Below the pieces are notes generated by a model. The model did not search any database. It saw only the letters and a list, made by a program, of their open reading frames with translations, and was not told where the DNA came from. From positions 6,026,001-6,090,000 of the forward strand of contig NZ_LGTC01000001.1 in NCBI RefSeq assembly GCF_001262605.1: a DNA stretch of 64,000 nt. Reading direction: 5' to 3'. The position numbers and the translations under genes are program-made. Shown one piece after another: positions 26,922 through 35,640 of this stretch (position 1 is its first letter; each line of letters opens with the position of its first letter). Source of the stretch: Pseudobacteroides cellulosolvens ATCC 35603 = DSM 2933. Its GTDB lineage: Bacteria > Bacillota > Clostridia > Acetivibrionales > DSM-2933.

Positions 26922-26947
26922 AAAGGCTGGGGATTTTCCCAGCCTTT
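26922..26947 (+). terminator. Terminator downstream of kimA
   Basis: Perfect hairpin AAAGGCTGGG-GATTTT-CCCAGCCTTT, 37 bp after the kimA stop codon. The T-run is short, so its strength comes from the GC-rich stem. Confidence 0.75.
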
Positions 26948-26953
26948 GATATA

Positions 26954-27094
26954 TGTTTTGCAATAATCATTTTACATTTTTATTTATTGCAAAACATTTT
27001 CCTTGATTCATATGTTATGAAAAATTCATTTTTATAATGCAAATGCAGACGATTCAACTGCATTTGCTAGTGTAAAATCTTTTTCGTAACATAT
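26954..27094. repeat. Two consecutive long imperfect palindromes
   Basis: First: TGTTTTGCAATAA / TTATTGCAAAACA (26954-26996). Second: an 85-bp nested palindrome with outer 15-bp arms (27010-27024 and 27080-27094, one U-G pair) and a perfect 10-bp inner stem GCAAATGCAG/CTGCATTTGC (27039-27067). They lie between the convergent kimA and MBL-hydrolase genes. They could be a MITE-like remnant, a processed RNA or a barrier between convergent transcripts. Confidence 0.55.
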
Positions 27095-27117
27095 AAAATA
27101 AACCAGATGCAAAGCAA

Positions 27118-27939
27118 TTAATCTTTATCCACAAAACGGCCCTGATCAGGAACGGCTATGTCATTAAAGTGATTTACAAGCATATCCAGATGACGTGCAA
27201 GTTCATCACCTTTAATTGGATGTCCATGACTCAATATGGCTAACCGAGGATTCAAGCCTTTTATATAATCAATGGATTTTTTAGCTGAGACCCAATCTGT
27301 TGTAAGGTATGCAGGAGGCCCCTTAATCTGCTCATGTTGGGTCAACACAGAGGTGAAGGATTCCTGTTTGGTTGTTGTGAAGGCATCTCCCACAATCACG
27401 GTCTTATCACTTTCCCGGTACAATGATATATGTCCCTCAGTGTGACCGGGGGTATGAATCCATTTCCAGCCTGGCATGCCCGGTATGCTTCCATCAGATG
27501 GCAATGCTACGGCACGATGTCCAAGGTTTATGCTCCTGTTTGGAAATGATGGTGACATTTTGGCAACGAGGCCTTCATCCACCGAAGGATCACCTTCAGG
27601 ATAATCCTTTTTGCCTGTAATATAAGGAAGCTCGAGCTCATGGGAATAAACAGGAACATCCCAAAGTTCAGCCAGATAATTTACCGAACCAACATGGTCA
27701 AAATGACCGTGGGTTAGAATAATTGCTTTTGGACGGCTGCTTTCACCAAAACGTTTGTCAGTGCATTTAAGAATATAGTCTGCTGAATTTTCCAGTCCTG
27801 TATCTACAAGGACCCATTCACCTGGTTTACCGACAATTGAGGCGGTTACTATTGTAAACTGAATGAGCAGGGTGTCCGTTGCTACTTCTTGTGACGATGA
27901 TGTCAATTTGGATAATCCATTTAGCAATTCATTTATCAT
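27118..27939 (-). CDS. MBL-fold metallohydrolase
   Basis: 273 residues, full length for a glyoxalase-II/lactonase-like metallo-beta-lactamase fold. The dimetal site is complete: 'ILTHGHFDHVGSV' (HxHxDH), 'HTPGHTEGHISLY' (His), 'VIVGDAFTTTK' (bridging Asp) and 'ILSHGHPI' (last His). It has no signal peptide, so it is cytoplasmic. GGAG lies 7 nt upstream of the ATG. The substrate is unknown; thioester, lactone or quinolone-like small molecules are typical for the family. It is divergent from the phosphodiesterase gene at 28128. Confidence 0.88.
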   Translation of the reverse strand: MINELLNGLSKLTSSSQEVATDTLLIQFTIVTASIVGKPGEWVLVDTGLENSADYILKCTDKRFGESSRPKAIILTHGHFDHVGSVNYLAELWDVPVYSHELELPYITGKKDYPEGDPSVDEGLVAKMSPSFPNRSINLGHRAVALPSDGSIPGMPGWKWIHTPGHTEGHISLYRESDKTVIVGDAFTTTKQESFTSVLTQHEQIKGPPAYLTTDWVSAKKSIDYIKGLNPRLAILSHGHPIKGDELARHLDMLVNHFNDIAVPDQGRFVDKD

Positions 27940-28127
27940 TTAAAATCTCCATAACCTAAAGAAACTGAACAGCAAACTTTACAGCTTCGTTTCTTTAATT
28001 GAAATATTGTATACTTTTAATATTGGAGATTATAATGTCTTTTATTCATTATTAAAAAGCTATACAATAGGACATATTAGTAATATCGAGTTTAACAATG
28101 GTATTTTAATGACTCAAGGTGATAACT

Positions 28128-28622
28128 ATGAAGATTGGTGTTATATCCGATACGCACATTCCAAGGGCATCAAAAGCAGTACCCAAAGAGGTATTTAAAA
28201 TATTTTCAGGTGCAGAATTGATAATACATGCCGGCGATATTGTAGAAGAAGCTGCAATTAAGGAGCTTGAGTCTATTGCACCTGTTATAGCTGTGCACGG
28301 AAATAGAGATTCCGAAGAATTGAAGAGTTCACTTCCGGAAAACAGGATACTGACATTAAAGGGATTTAGAATTGGAGTTTTGCACGGACATGGCGAAAAG
28401 GGAACCACCCTTTCAAGAATGCCTGAGTTTTTTAAGGATGAGGCCCTTGATTGCATAATATTTGGCCACAGCCACATTCCCTATAATCAAATGATAAATA
28501 ATACATTGTATTTTAATCCGGGATCTCCCACGGCAAAGAAAAGGCAAAAATATCCTTCTGTGGGTATTATAGTTTTGGATAATGAGATTCATGCGAGTAT
28601 TGAGTATTTACAGACAAAATAA
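28128..28622 (+). CDS. YfcE/MJ0936-type metallophosphoesterase
   Basis: 164 residues. ATG at 28128 chosen (AAGGTGAT just upstream). All calcineurin-like metal motifs are present: 'VISDTHIPR' (DxH), 'IIHAGDIVE' (GD), 'AVHGNRDS' (GNxD), 'VLHGHGEKG' (GH) and 'IFGHSHIPY' (GHxH). Small single-domain proteins of this type are Mn/Ni-dependent phosphodiesterases of uncertain natural substrate. Closely followed by a hairpin (28620-28652) that separates it from the convergent VWA lipoprotein gene. Confidence 0.92.
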   Translation: MKIGVISDTHIPRASKAVPKEVFKIFSGAELIIHAGDIVEEAAIKELESIAPVIAVHGNRDSEELKSSLPENRILTLKGFRIGVLHGHGEKGTTLSRMPEFFKDEALDCIIFGHSHIPYNQMINNTLYFNPGSPTAKKRQKYPSVGIIVLDNEIHASIEYLQTK

Positions 28623-28652
28623 TAGATCTCTCGCCTATGGAGAGATCTATTA
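28620..28652. terminator. Bidirectional hairpin between convergent genes
   Basis: Stem TAATAGATCTCTC / GGAGAGATCTATTA (13 bp) with a ~6-nt loop, between the phosphodiesterase stop and the VWA lipoprotein stop. It has few T's, so it is a weak intrinsic terminator by sequence. Confidence 0.6.
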
Positions 28653-28677
28653 AGAAATTTGTTAACTCTGTAAAATT

Positions 28678-30243
28678 TTATTCCCTTTGCTTGTTTGATC
28701 CAATATTGGACGCTTTTCTGACCAGCTCTATAAATTCCTTATCTTCATCGCTTGCAACCAGTTTTGATTCATCATTTTTTAGGAAATCATAGATTTGCTT
28801 TATGCTTACGCTTGAATATTCACTGCTCCTCAAATTCTCTGCAAATTGTGAAACCATATTGATAAATCTGAATCTTGGAGTGGATGAATAGAAGTCCTTT
28901 TTAACCTCCGATGCTTTCACTGTTTTGCTTACTTCATCAACCTTATAAGTTTGGGGGTCTTTATAGCGTAATTTTACGACTGCTAAATCATCCCTGACAT
29001 CCTCTTTGAGCTTTAGTTCGTATAAGGCTGTTACTGCATGACCAGCACCAATTTCACCTGCATCAATGCTGTCCTTTTCAAAATCCTTATCTTTTATGCT
29101 TCTGTTTTCATAACCGATTAGTCTGTAGGTTTCAACGCTGTTTTTATCAAATTCAACCTGAGCTTTTGCATCTTTAGCTATAACCTGTAAAACTGATGTA
29201 AGTTCATTGGTAAAAATCTTCTTTGCTTCATCCAGGGTATCAATATAGGAGTAATTGCCATCACCCTTATCTGCTAATTTTTCCAGGAAAATATCATTAT
29301 AGTTATCCATACCGAACCCGATTGAAGAGAGTGTTACACCCTTTGCACTGTAGTCTTCTATAGTCTTTAAAATATCCTCTGCGTCCGTGAGCCCTTGATT
29401 TGCAACACCGTCAGTGCATAGAATGATCCTGTTATTGGCATTATCTCTGAAATTTTTATCTGCCATCTTATATCCCAGACGCAATCCTTCCGATGCATTT
29501 GTAGATCCTTCAGGTTCCAATTCATCAATCTTTTCCTTGATCAATCTCTTATTAGCGGCAGAAGTATGCTCTAAGAGTGTTCTTCCATCTGTTCCGTATA
29601 CTACAATTCCGATGCTGTCGTTTTCACCCAGTTGATCAACGAGTATATCCAGACTTTGTTTCACAAGCCCTAATCTGTTGTCCATGTTCATTGAACCTGA
29701 AACATCTATAACAAAGGTCAGAACCGAATCTTTCTTTTCGCCAAGGCTTACTTCCTTACCCTGCACGCCGACCTCCATAACATGGTAGCCTTTTTTAGAG
29801 AGAGAAGGTGCAACTTCAGTATAAATAGAAAATGTATCATTTGTCGGAGGAGTGTAATGCCTTTTAAAATAGTTTATGAATTCTTCAACTCTCACTGATT
29901 CTTTAGGTGGTAATACTCCTCGCTCAATATAATTTCTTACCTTGGTGTAGGACGCAGTATCCACATCTAAAGCAAATGTAGATTGAGAGTCTTCAGTTAC
30001 ACTAGTATCAGGGTTGACCCCATAGTCTTCGTAATATGTACCGGAAAATTTGCTTTCTCCGTTTACACTGTTTCCAGTATTTCCAAAGTTTCCGATATTA
30101 GAATAATCATTTTGTGTGGAACGATTGGATGAATCCCATACACCATCCGGTGCTTCAGAACTGCTGCCACCACATCCTGACATATTTGCTACTAGTGTTA
30201 TTGCCGCCATTAACAATACTATTTTTCTAATTGTCTTTTTCAT
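28678..30243 (-). CDS. VWA-domain lipoprotein (YfbK-type)
   Basis: 521 residues. The N-terminus is a lipoprotein signal with lipobox 'VANMSGC' (Cys24), so it is probably anchored on the outer face of the membrane. It has a YfbK-type N-terminal von Willebrand region ('DTASYTKVRNYIERGVLPPK', 'VRVEEFINYF'), then the VWA domain with an intact MIDAS ('FVIDVSGSMNM', 'GSTNASEGL', 'LCTDGVANQG'), and the DUF3520-type C-terminal region. It likely binds protein partners through Mg/Ca. The start has AGGGAGG upstream. It lies downstream of the two-component genes on the same strand, 114 bp apart, so may belong to their regulon. Confidence 0.88.
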   Translation of the reverse strand: MKKTIRKIVLLMAAITLVANMSGCGGSSSEAPDGVWDSSNRSTQNDYSNIGNFGNTGNSVNGESKFSGTYYEDYGVNPDTSVTEDSQSTFALDVDTASYTKVRNYIERGVLPPKESVRVEEFINYFKRHYTPPTNDTFSIYTEVAPSLSKKGYHVMEVGVQGKEVSLGEKKDSVLTFVIDVSGSMNMDNRLGLVKQSLDILVDQLGENDSIGIVVYGTDGRTLLEHTSAANKRLIKEKIDELEPEGSTNASEGLRLGYKMADKNFRDNANNRIILCTDGVANQGLTDAEDILKTIEDYSAKGVTLSSIGFGMDNYNDIFLEKLADKGDGNYSYIDTLDEAKKIFTNELTSVLQVIAKDAKAQVEFDKNSVETYRLIGYENRSIKDKDFEKDSIDAGEIGAGHAVTALYELKLKEDVRDDLAVVKLRYKDPQTYKVDEVSKTVKASEVKKDFYSSTPRFRFINMVSQFAENLRSSEYSSVSIKQIYDFLKNDESKLVASDEDKEFIELVRKASNIGSNKQRE

Positions 30244-30357
30244 AATTAAAGCCTCCCTGTTTTATGAGTATAAAGTTTTTCTATGCTTTTATTATAGATA
30301 AGACCTTTTTCTTTTTTATGTCTATGTTGTGTCAATTTTGTGACATTTGAAAAAATT

Positions 30358-31749
30358 TCACATAAGAGGAAGAACTATTTTAACTGAGGTGCCTTTATTC
30401 TCATTGCTTTCTATGCGTATTTCTCCCTTGTGCTTTTCAATAATAATATTGGAAATGGCAAGGCCAAGCCCAGTTCCTGTAATTCCGTTTGCGTTGGAAG
30501 CCCTGTAAAAACGTTCAAAGATGTTTTTCATGTCCTCCTTCGGAATACCTATACCAAAGTCCTTTACTATAAATACAGCATTATTGTTTTCGGTAAACAT
30601 TTCTGCATCAATTATACCGCCTCGATGAGAGTATTTAATGGCATTATCCAGAATATTAACAACTACCTGTACCATCTTTTCAGGATCTGCATTTATAAAT
30701 ACATCAGGAGAGATTCTTGGATCTATTGTAAGCTTGTTGGCTGCAGCCTTGTTTTCCATTTTTTCAATGGTATCCTTAAGTAAATTGGAAAAGTTGGTCT
30801 TTACAAATACAAATGACCCCTGAAACGAATCGTGCCTGGCCAGTTCGAGAAGCTCGCTTACCAACTTTTCCAACCTTCCTGCCTCGCTTTTCAAATGGGT
30901 TAGTGCGGCTTCGGTATCGGGATCACCCGCAATTTCGTCGTACAAAAACTCGGAGTAACCCTTTATTGCAGTAAGGGGTGTACGGATTTCGTGTGATATG
31001 TTTGATATAAACTGCTTTTGCCTTCCGATATATTCGTATAGCTGTGAACCCATGGAATTAATGCTTTTGCTGAGCTTTCCCAGTTCGTCATTTCTATTTA
31101 ATTCCAATACTGTAAAATCTCTTTTTGCATAGCGTTCAGTGGTCTCAACCAGCTGATTTATTGGCTTAACCATCTTTTTAGAAATATAGATGCTTATTAT
31201 CACAATAAGGATGCAAAAAGCAATTGCTCCAGTAAAAAGTATGCTTAACACATTTTTTAAGTACTCATTAATAAGGTTGAGCCTATATATTATTACAAGC
31301 ACACCTGCCGTTTTTCCGTTATTGATAATGGGGACAGAGTAATAAACTACCCTGTTTTTAGTAAGGAAAACCTTATCACCCTTTAGTGCCGGCTTTAAAA
31401 TAACCTTTTTGTATTCATCCGGTTTGTAGCTGGATTCCTCTTCGATTTCTACTGGATTACACAGCAATTGAAGGCTTTTGCCATAAAGCTCAACCTGTCC
31501 GATTCCTGAGCTTAAGTTACCTGCAATTATCTTTGCACTGTCAGGATTTATTTCTGTTTGAGACGCTTTCTGAAAAAGAAAAACCTGTCTAATATAGGCA
31601 AAAATCAAATTGCTTTGATCGGTTAATTGGCTTTCAACTGTTTTTTTCTTATAGAGTTCAAGGCTTCCCCATGCAGCTGCTCCAATGATGACCATGGAAA
31701 CTATGGCAGCAGCCAGATAAAATACAATAAGGCGGGTGCGAAATTTCAT
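30358..31749 (-). CDS. Membrane sensor histidine kinase
   Basis: 463 residues from 31749. Two transmembrane helices (about 8-30 and 165-187) flank a ~135-residue extracellular sensor domain. HAMP follows (about 190-240), then HisKA with His253 in 'FISNISHEIRTPLT', then HATPase_c with 'NILDNAIKYS', 'DFGIGI' and 'GTGLGLAISNII'. All motifs are intact. In the corrected frame of the upstream regulator gene, the stop codon overlaps this ATG (TGATG), so the two are translationally coupled. PhoR/ResE-like class; the signal is unknown. Confidence 0.92.
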   Translation of the reverse strand: MKFRTRLIVFYLAAAIVSMVIIGAAAWGSLELYKKKTVESQLTDQSNLIFAYIRQVFLFQKASQTEINPDSAKIIAGNLSSGIGQVELYGKSLQLLCNPVEIEEESSYKPDEYKKVILKPALKGDKVFLTKNRVVYYSVPIINNGKTAGVLVIIYRLNLINEYLKNVLSILFTGAIAFCILIVIISIYISKKMVKPINQLVETTERYAKRDFTVLELNRNDELGKLSKSINSMGSQLYEYIGRQKQFISNISHEIRTPLTAIKGYSEFLYDEIAGDPDTEAALTHLKSEAGRLEKLVSELLELARHDSFQGSFVFVKTNFSNLLKDTIEKMENKAAANKLTIDPRISPDVFINADPEKMVQVVVNILDNAIKYSHRGGIIDAEMFTENNNAVFIVKDFGIGIPKEDMKNIFERFYRASNANGITGTGLGLAISNIIIEKHKGEIRIESNENKGTSVKIVLPLM

Positions 31750-31755
31750 CAATCC

Positions 31756-32430
31756 TTACCTCCGAAACGATATCCTAGCCCAAATATGGTTATTATGTAT
31801 CTTGGATTTGCACTGTCGTCTTCGATTTTTTTTTCTAAGCCTTGTAATACAGGTGTCTACCACCCGTGAATCACCCAAATAATCATATCCCCAGATCTTT
31901 TGCAGCAAGTCTTCACGGCTGAAGACTTTTTTGGGATTCCTGGACAAGAGCTCTAAAAGCTGAAATTCTTTTTGGGTGACTTTTATATCCTCTTCACCTT
32001 TGCTTATAACCATATTCGTCAAATCGATTTTTAGATTCCCACAAACTATGGTTTCGGAGGAATTATCGTTGCTGCGTCTTCTCAGTATTGCCTTTACCCT
32101 TGCAATAAGCTCAATTGATTCAAAGGGTTTGGTAATATAATCATCAGCACCGCTTTCAAACCCCAGGACTTTATCAATCATCTCGTTTTTTGCAGTAAGC
32201 ATTATAATAGGAATATTGCAGCTATTGAATATTTCTTTACATATGTCATATCCGCTCATATCGGGCAGCATCAGGTCTAATATTATAAGATCCGGCTTAT
32301 TGGCTTTTACAGCGGATAAACCGCTCTTGCCATCTGTTGCAGTAATCACTTCGAAACTTTCTCTCTTAAGTATTAACTGAATTAGATCCCTCACAGAGCT
32401 TTCGTCTTCAATAATGAGTATTTTCTTCAT
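31756..32430 (-). CDS. OmpR/PhoB-type response regulator, 3' end frameshifted
   Basis: Start at 32430 ('MKKILIIEDESSVRDLIQLI', GGGGGGAGAAG upstream). Receiver domain with Asp52 in 'LIILDLMLPDMSG', the conserved Thr in 'IIMLTAKN' and Lys in 'YITKPFE'; then an OmpR winged helix ('VTQKEFQLLELLSRNPKKVF', 'RVVDTCITRLRKK'). After 'LRKK' the frame is lost at an A9 run (T9 at 31828-31836 on the plus strand). With A8 it reads 'IEDDSANPRYIITIFGLGYR' then 'FGGKD' and stops at 31749, giving the standard end of the family and a TGATG overlap with the kinase. As written, the wing of the DNA-binding domain is garbled. Confidence 0.9.
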   Translation of the reverse strand: MKKILIIEDESSVRDLIQLILKRESFEVITATDGKSGLSAVKANKPDLIILDLMLPDMSGYDICKEIFNSCNIPIIMLTAKNEMIDKVLGFESGADDYITKPFESIELIARVKAILRRRSNDNSSETIVCGNLKIDLTNMVISKGEEDIKVTQKEFQLLELLSRNPKKVFSREDLLQKIWGYDYLGDSRVVDTCITRLRKKNRRRQCKSKIHNNHIWARISFRR

Positions 32431-32478
32431 CAACTTCTCCCCCCTGTATAAGTGCATTTCAAAAAATACATTATTCAT

Positions 32479-32800
32479 TTGCCCTATTAATTATATTAAC
32501 ATCCATTTTGCTTTCTGTCATTTTGAATATCGTCCATGTCCTCAAAAACTTAAACCATTTGGCATGGTGCTGTTAATTTACAACAGTACCAACAATCAAC
32601 GATGGCAAAGCAGCAAACGATTTTATCCTGCAGGAAACCTTATTATATGCTGAATATTGCATGTTTTTACCTGTACATAATATTAATATCATTATATAAT
32701 TAAGGTAATAACAAATAATAACTGGTCAACGGGGCATTTCAAAAAGTTGAATTTAATTTTTATATAGATATTATAAATTTTAAAGGAGGATTATGTTATC
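32479..32800. other. Divergent promoter region (regulator / GH9)
   Basis: 322 bp without a gene. It separates the response-regulator operon from the GH9 cellulase gene and must contain both promoters. The cellulase has AAAGGAGG 11 nt upstream of the ATG at 32801, preceded by a TATAGATATTATAAATT stretch that could hold its -10 box. No riboswitch or strong hairpin seen. Confidence 0.45.
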
Positions 32801-35035
32801 ATGAAAAGACAAAAATGGAAGGTGTCTGGAAAAGGGCTTTCCCGAGTCATTATCTCAATACTCGTGACTACTTTGTTGCTGCCTTCAACGGTTTTTACCC
32901 CCAAAAGTCATGCAGCTTCTTCGCCACGTACAGGGGGGGCGTTTTACAATTATGGAGAAGCTATGCAAAAAGCACTGCTTTTTTATAAAGCCAACCGTCT
33001 TGGCGATTTACCCGATGATTACATTTTACCGTACCGTACAGATGCGGCAATGACGGATGGTCAGGATGTAGGGCTTGATCTTACAGGAGGTTGGGCAGAT
33101 GCCGGTGATGGCATTAAATTCACTCATACCATATCCTATGCTGCAGCACAATTAGGATGGAATGTATATGAATACCGCAAGGCATTTGAAAAGTCAGGCC
33201 AATTAGATGTTATTTTGGATGAAATAAAATGGGGTACTGATTTTCTATTAAAAGCACATCCAAAGCCGGATGAATTATACTATATGTGCGGATATAACGA
33301 TTCCGACCATGGTTGTTGGGTTCCCCACGAGATGCTTGATGTTATGACCAAGAGAACTTCATTCGTGCTCAATCCTTCAACACCAGGGTCTGATATAGCA
33401 GGTATAACTGCAGGTGCTTTGGCTATTGCATCACTTATATTCGAAGAGACTGATCCTGAGTATGCAGCAGAATGTTTAAAGCACGCAAAAGAAATTTTTG
33501 CATTTGGTGATAAATATAGAGGCAAAAATCCCCTTAATGTGTTGTATCCATCAGGAGGATATTTGGATGATCTTGCTTGGGGAGCTATATGGCTGCATAT
33601 AAAAACCGGAGATGCTTCTTATCTTGAAAAGGCAAAGGCATGTCTTCCAACCACTTCATTAGGCGGCGGACATACCCATTGCTGGGATGATGTCAGTTAC
33701 GGTGCAGCAATGAAGATAGCACAGGCTTCTCACGATGAGGGCTATGCTGCCATGGTTGAGAAAAATCTGGACTATTGGATGCCAGGCGGAGGTCTTACTT
33801 ATTCACCAGGCGGGTTGGCTTGGCTTTCACCATGGGGTTCATTGCGTTATGCTACTACAGCAGCATTTTTAGCATTTGTATGGTCTGACGATAAAACCGT
33901 TGGAACAGCTTCCAAAAAAGAGACATACCGTAAGTTTGCAGAAAGCCAGATTAACTATGCTTTAGGAGATAATCCACGAGGAGGAAGTTATGAAGTAGGG
34001 TTTGGTGAAAATGCACCTGTCCATCCACATCATAGGACTGCCCATGGTTCCTGGGCAAGTATGCTTGATGTACCAGGGTTCCATCGTCATATACTTTATG
34101 GTGCATTAGTTGGAGGCCCTAATTCAGATGACAGCTGGAAAGATGATATTACCGACTACAGGTTAAATGAGGTAGCGATCGATTACAACGCAGGTTTTGT
34201 AGGAGCACTTGCAAAAATGTATGATATGTATGGCGGTGATACCCTGGAAAACTGGCCCAAGCCTGAAGATTTCAGAGCTAAAGAGGATAATTTGACTGAA
34301 TACTTCTGCAGAGGTTGGATAATTTATGAAGGTTTCGGTTCAATGAATATAATGTTCCAGCTTAACAACCGTTCAGCATGGCCGCCAACAATTAAGGATA
34401 AGCTTTCTGTTCGTTACTACATGGATCTTTCAGAATTATTTGAAGCAGGAAAAGGACTGGATGATGTCCAAATAACCCTAGGGGAACACCAGGGGGCAAA
34501 GCTTAAGGGTCTTGAAAAATACAAGGACAACATATACTATTTTACAGTTGATTTTACCGGAACAAAGATAATGCCTACTGAATGGGAAATGTGTGAAAAA
34601 GATGCAACTGTAACAATTAAATACAAGGATATGAATATCGGCTCAAACAAAAATGACTGGTCATATCAGACATTAAGCGGCCCACCGGATTATGATGCTG
34701 TATCATTTAAAGGAATGACTCCTTACATACCGGTGTACGATGACGGAAAGCTTCTTTGGGGTGAAGAACCGGGAGGAATAAAGCCTTCTGCAACACCTAC
34801 AAAGGGACCTGCTTCCAGTACACCTACTCCAACAGAGCCAACGGCCACCACCATAGTTGAAGATGTTAACGGAGACAGAGCTGTAAATATGGCAGATGTA
34901 ATTCTTTTGGCCAAATGCTTTAATTCAGCCCTAGGGGACAGTAAGTACAACGAAAATTATGATATCAACAAGGATAATGTAATAAATTTCAGCGATATTA
35001 TGAAGATTGCTGTTAGGTTTAATTACTCTTACTAA
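32801..35035 (+). CDS. Cellulosomal GH9 endoglucanase (GH9-CBM3c-dockerin)
   Basis: 744 residues. Signal peptide (1-38, ending 'PKSHAASS'); GH9 catalytic domain (about 45-480) with the catalytic-base region 'GGWADAGDGIKFTHT', the substrate-site 'PHHRTAHGSWASM' and the catalytic acid Glu in 'RLNEVAIDYNAGFVGAL'; CBM3c (about 520-645, 'LSVRYYMDLSELFEAGKGL', 'YYFTVDFTGTKIMP'); Thr/Pro linker; C-terminal dockerin ('NGDRAVNMADVILLAKCFN', 'NKDNVINFSDIMKIAVRFN'). This is the theme-B GH9 architecture of processive endoglucanases, in which CBM3c feeds cellulose chains to the active site. Complete and probably expressed. Confidence 0.96.
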   Translation: MKRQKWKVSGKGLSRVIISILVTTLLLPSTVFTPKSHAASSPRTGGAFYNYGEAMQKALLFYKANRLGDLPDDYILPYRTDAAMTDGQDVGLDLTGGWADAGDGIKFTHTISYAAAQLGWNVYEYRKAFEKSGQLDVILDEIKWGTDFLLKAHPKPDELYYMCGYNDSDHGCWVPHEMLDVMTKRTSFVLNPSTPGSDIAGITAGALAIASLIFEETDPEYAAECLKHAKEIFAFGDKYRGKNPLNVLYPSGGYLDDLAWGAIWLHIKTGDASYLEKAKACLPTTSLGGGHTHCWDDVSYGAAMKIAQASHDEGYAAMVEKNLDYWMPGGGLTYSPGGLAWLSPWGSLRYATTAAFLAFVWSDDKTVGTASKKETYRKFAESQINYALGDNPRGGSYEVGFGENAPVHPHHRTAHGSWASMLDVPGFHRHILYGALVGGPNSDDSWKDDITDYRLNEVAIDYNAGFVGALAKMYDMYGGDTLENWPKPEDFRAKEDNLTEYFCRGWIIYEGFGSMNIMFQLNNRSAWPPTIKDKLSVRYYMDLSELFEAGKGLDDVQITLGEHQGAKLKGLEKYKDNIYYFTVDFTGTKIMPTEWEMCEKDATVTIKYKDMNIGSNKNDWSYQTLSGPPDYDAVSFKGMTPYIPVYDDGKLLWGEEPGGIKPSATPTKGPASSTPTPTEPTATTIVEDVNGDRAVNMADVILLAKCFNSALGDSKYNENYDINKDNVINFSDIMKIAVRFNYSY

Positions 35036-35074
35036 ATATAATTGTTTAGTAATATGTAGCTATTTATTATTCTG

Positions 35075-35126
35075 GGGACTTACTCATAGCGGCTAAAGCT
35101 TCTAATGGTAAGTCCCTGAGTTTTTT
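35075..35126 (+). terminator. Intrinsic terminator of GH9 gene
   Basis: GGGACTTAC ... GTAAGTCCC stem with a ~22-nt loop, followed by TGAGTTTTTTATTT, 40 bp after the cellulase stop. Confidence 0.8.
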
Positions 35127-35323
35127 ATTTATAGAATTCTATTTGTAATTTATGTTTCAATCAACATTTCAAGGATAAAATACTACACTTCATAATCAAA
35201 AAATGACATTTCACTTTATAATCATTTTATACAGGTTGTTATGTTATATAATCACGATATAAGCAGTACAGACCATAACTTTATAGGTGTGGGGAAAATT
35301 TGCTGTTTACAGGAGGTGTTAAC

Positions 35324-35536
35324 ATGAAGAAATGTTTATTGGTGATTTCAGTAACGGCTGCAATGGTACTTGTAAATGTGGTAAGTGCATTTGCAATAAA
35401 CCCTCAGCCAGAACCGCCAGCAGATAGACAGATAATTAAGTATGTAAATCCAGGAACCTTGGTTGGTTTTAATCCTCAGCCGGAACCCCCAGGAGATAAG
35501 GTTGCAAGGCTTGCTAAATCAATAATAATGAGATAA
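35324..35536 (+). CDS. Small secreted peptide with duplicated NPQPEPP motif
   Basis: 70 residues starting at 35324 (AGGAGGTG 5 nt upstream). A clear signal peptide ('KKCLLVISVTAAMVLVNVVS', cleavage after 'AFA') leaves a ~46-residue mature peptide. It carries two copies of one motif: 'INPQPEPPADR' right after cleavage and 'FNPQPEPPGDK' 24 residues on. No cysteines remain in the mature part. Similar 'FNPQPEPPG' motifs occur in small proteins of other bacteria, from memory; no function is known to me. It has its own promoter-like TATAAT boxes upstream and its own terminator, so it is a free-standing gene. Could be a signalling, adhesive or wall-associated peptide. Confidence 0.75.
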   Translation: MKKCLLVISVTAAMVLVNVVSAFAINPQPEPPADRQIIKYVNPGTLVGFNPQPEPPGDKVARLAKSIIMR

Positions 35537-35582
35537 TATACGTTAAGTTTTTGGGAGGCTTAAAATTAGAAGCGGTACTATT

Positions 35583-35633
35583 AAAGTGCAAGTAGACAAT
35601 ACCAAACAGTTATTGTTTACCTGCACTTTTTTT
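35583..35633 (+). terminator. Terminator of small secreted peptide gene
   Basis: AAAGTGCA.. / ..TGCACTTT stem with an inner ACAAT/ATTGT pairing, followed by a run of eight T's ending at 35633. Confidence 0.85.
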
Positions 35634-35640
35634 GTAGTAG

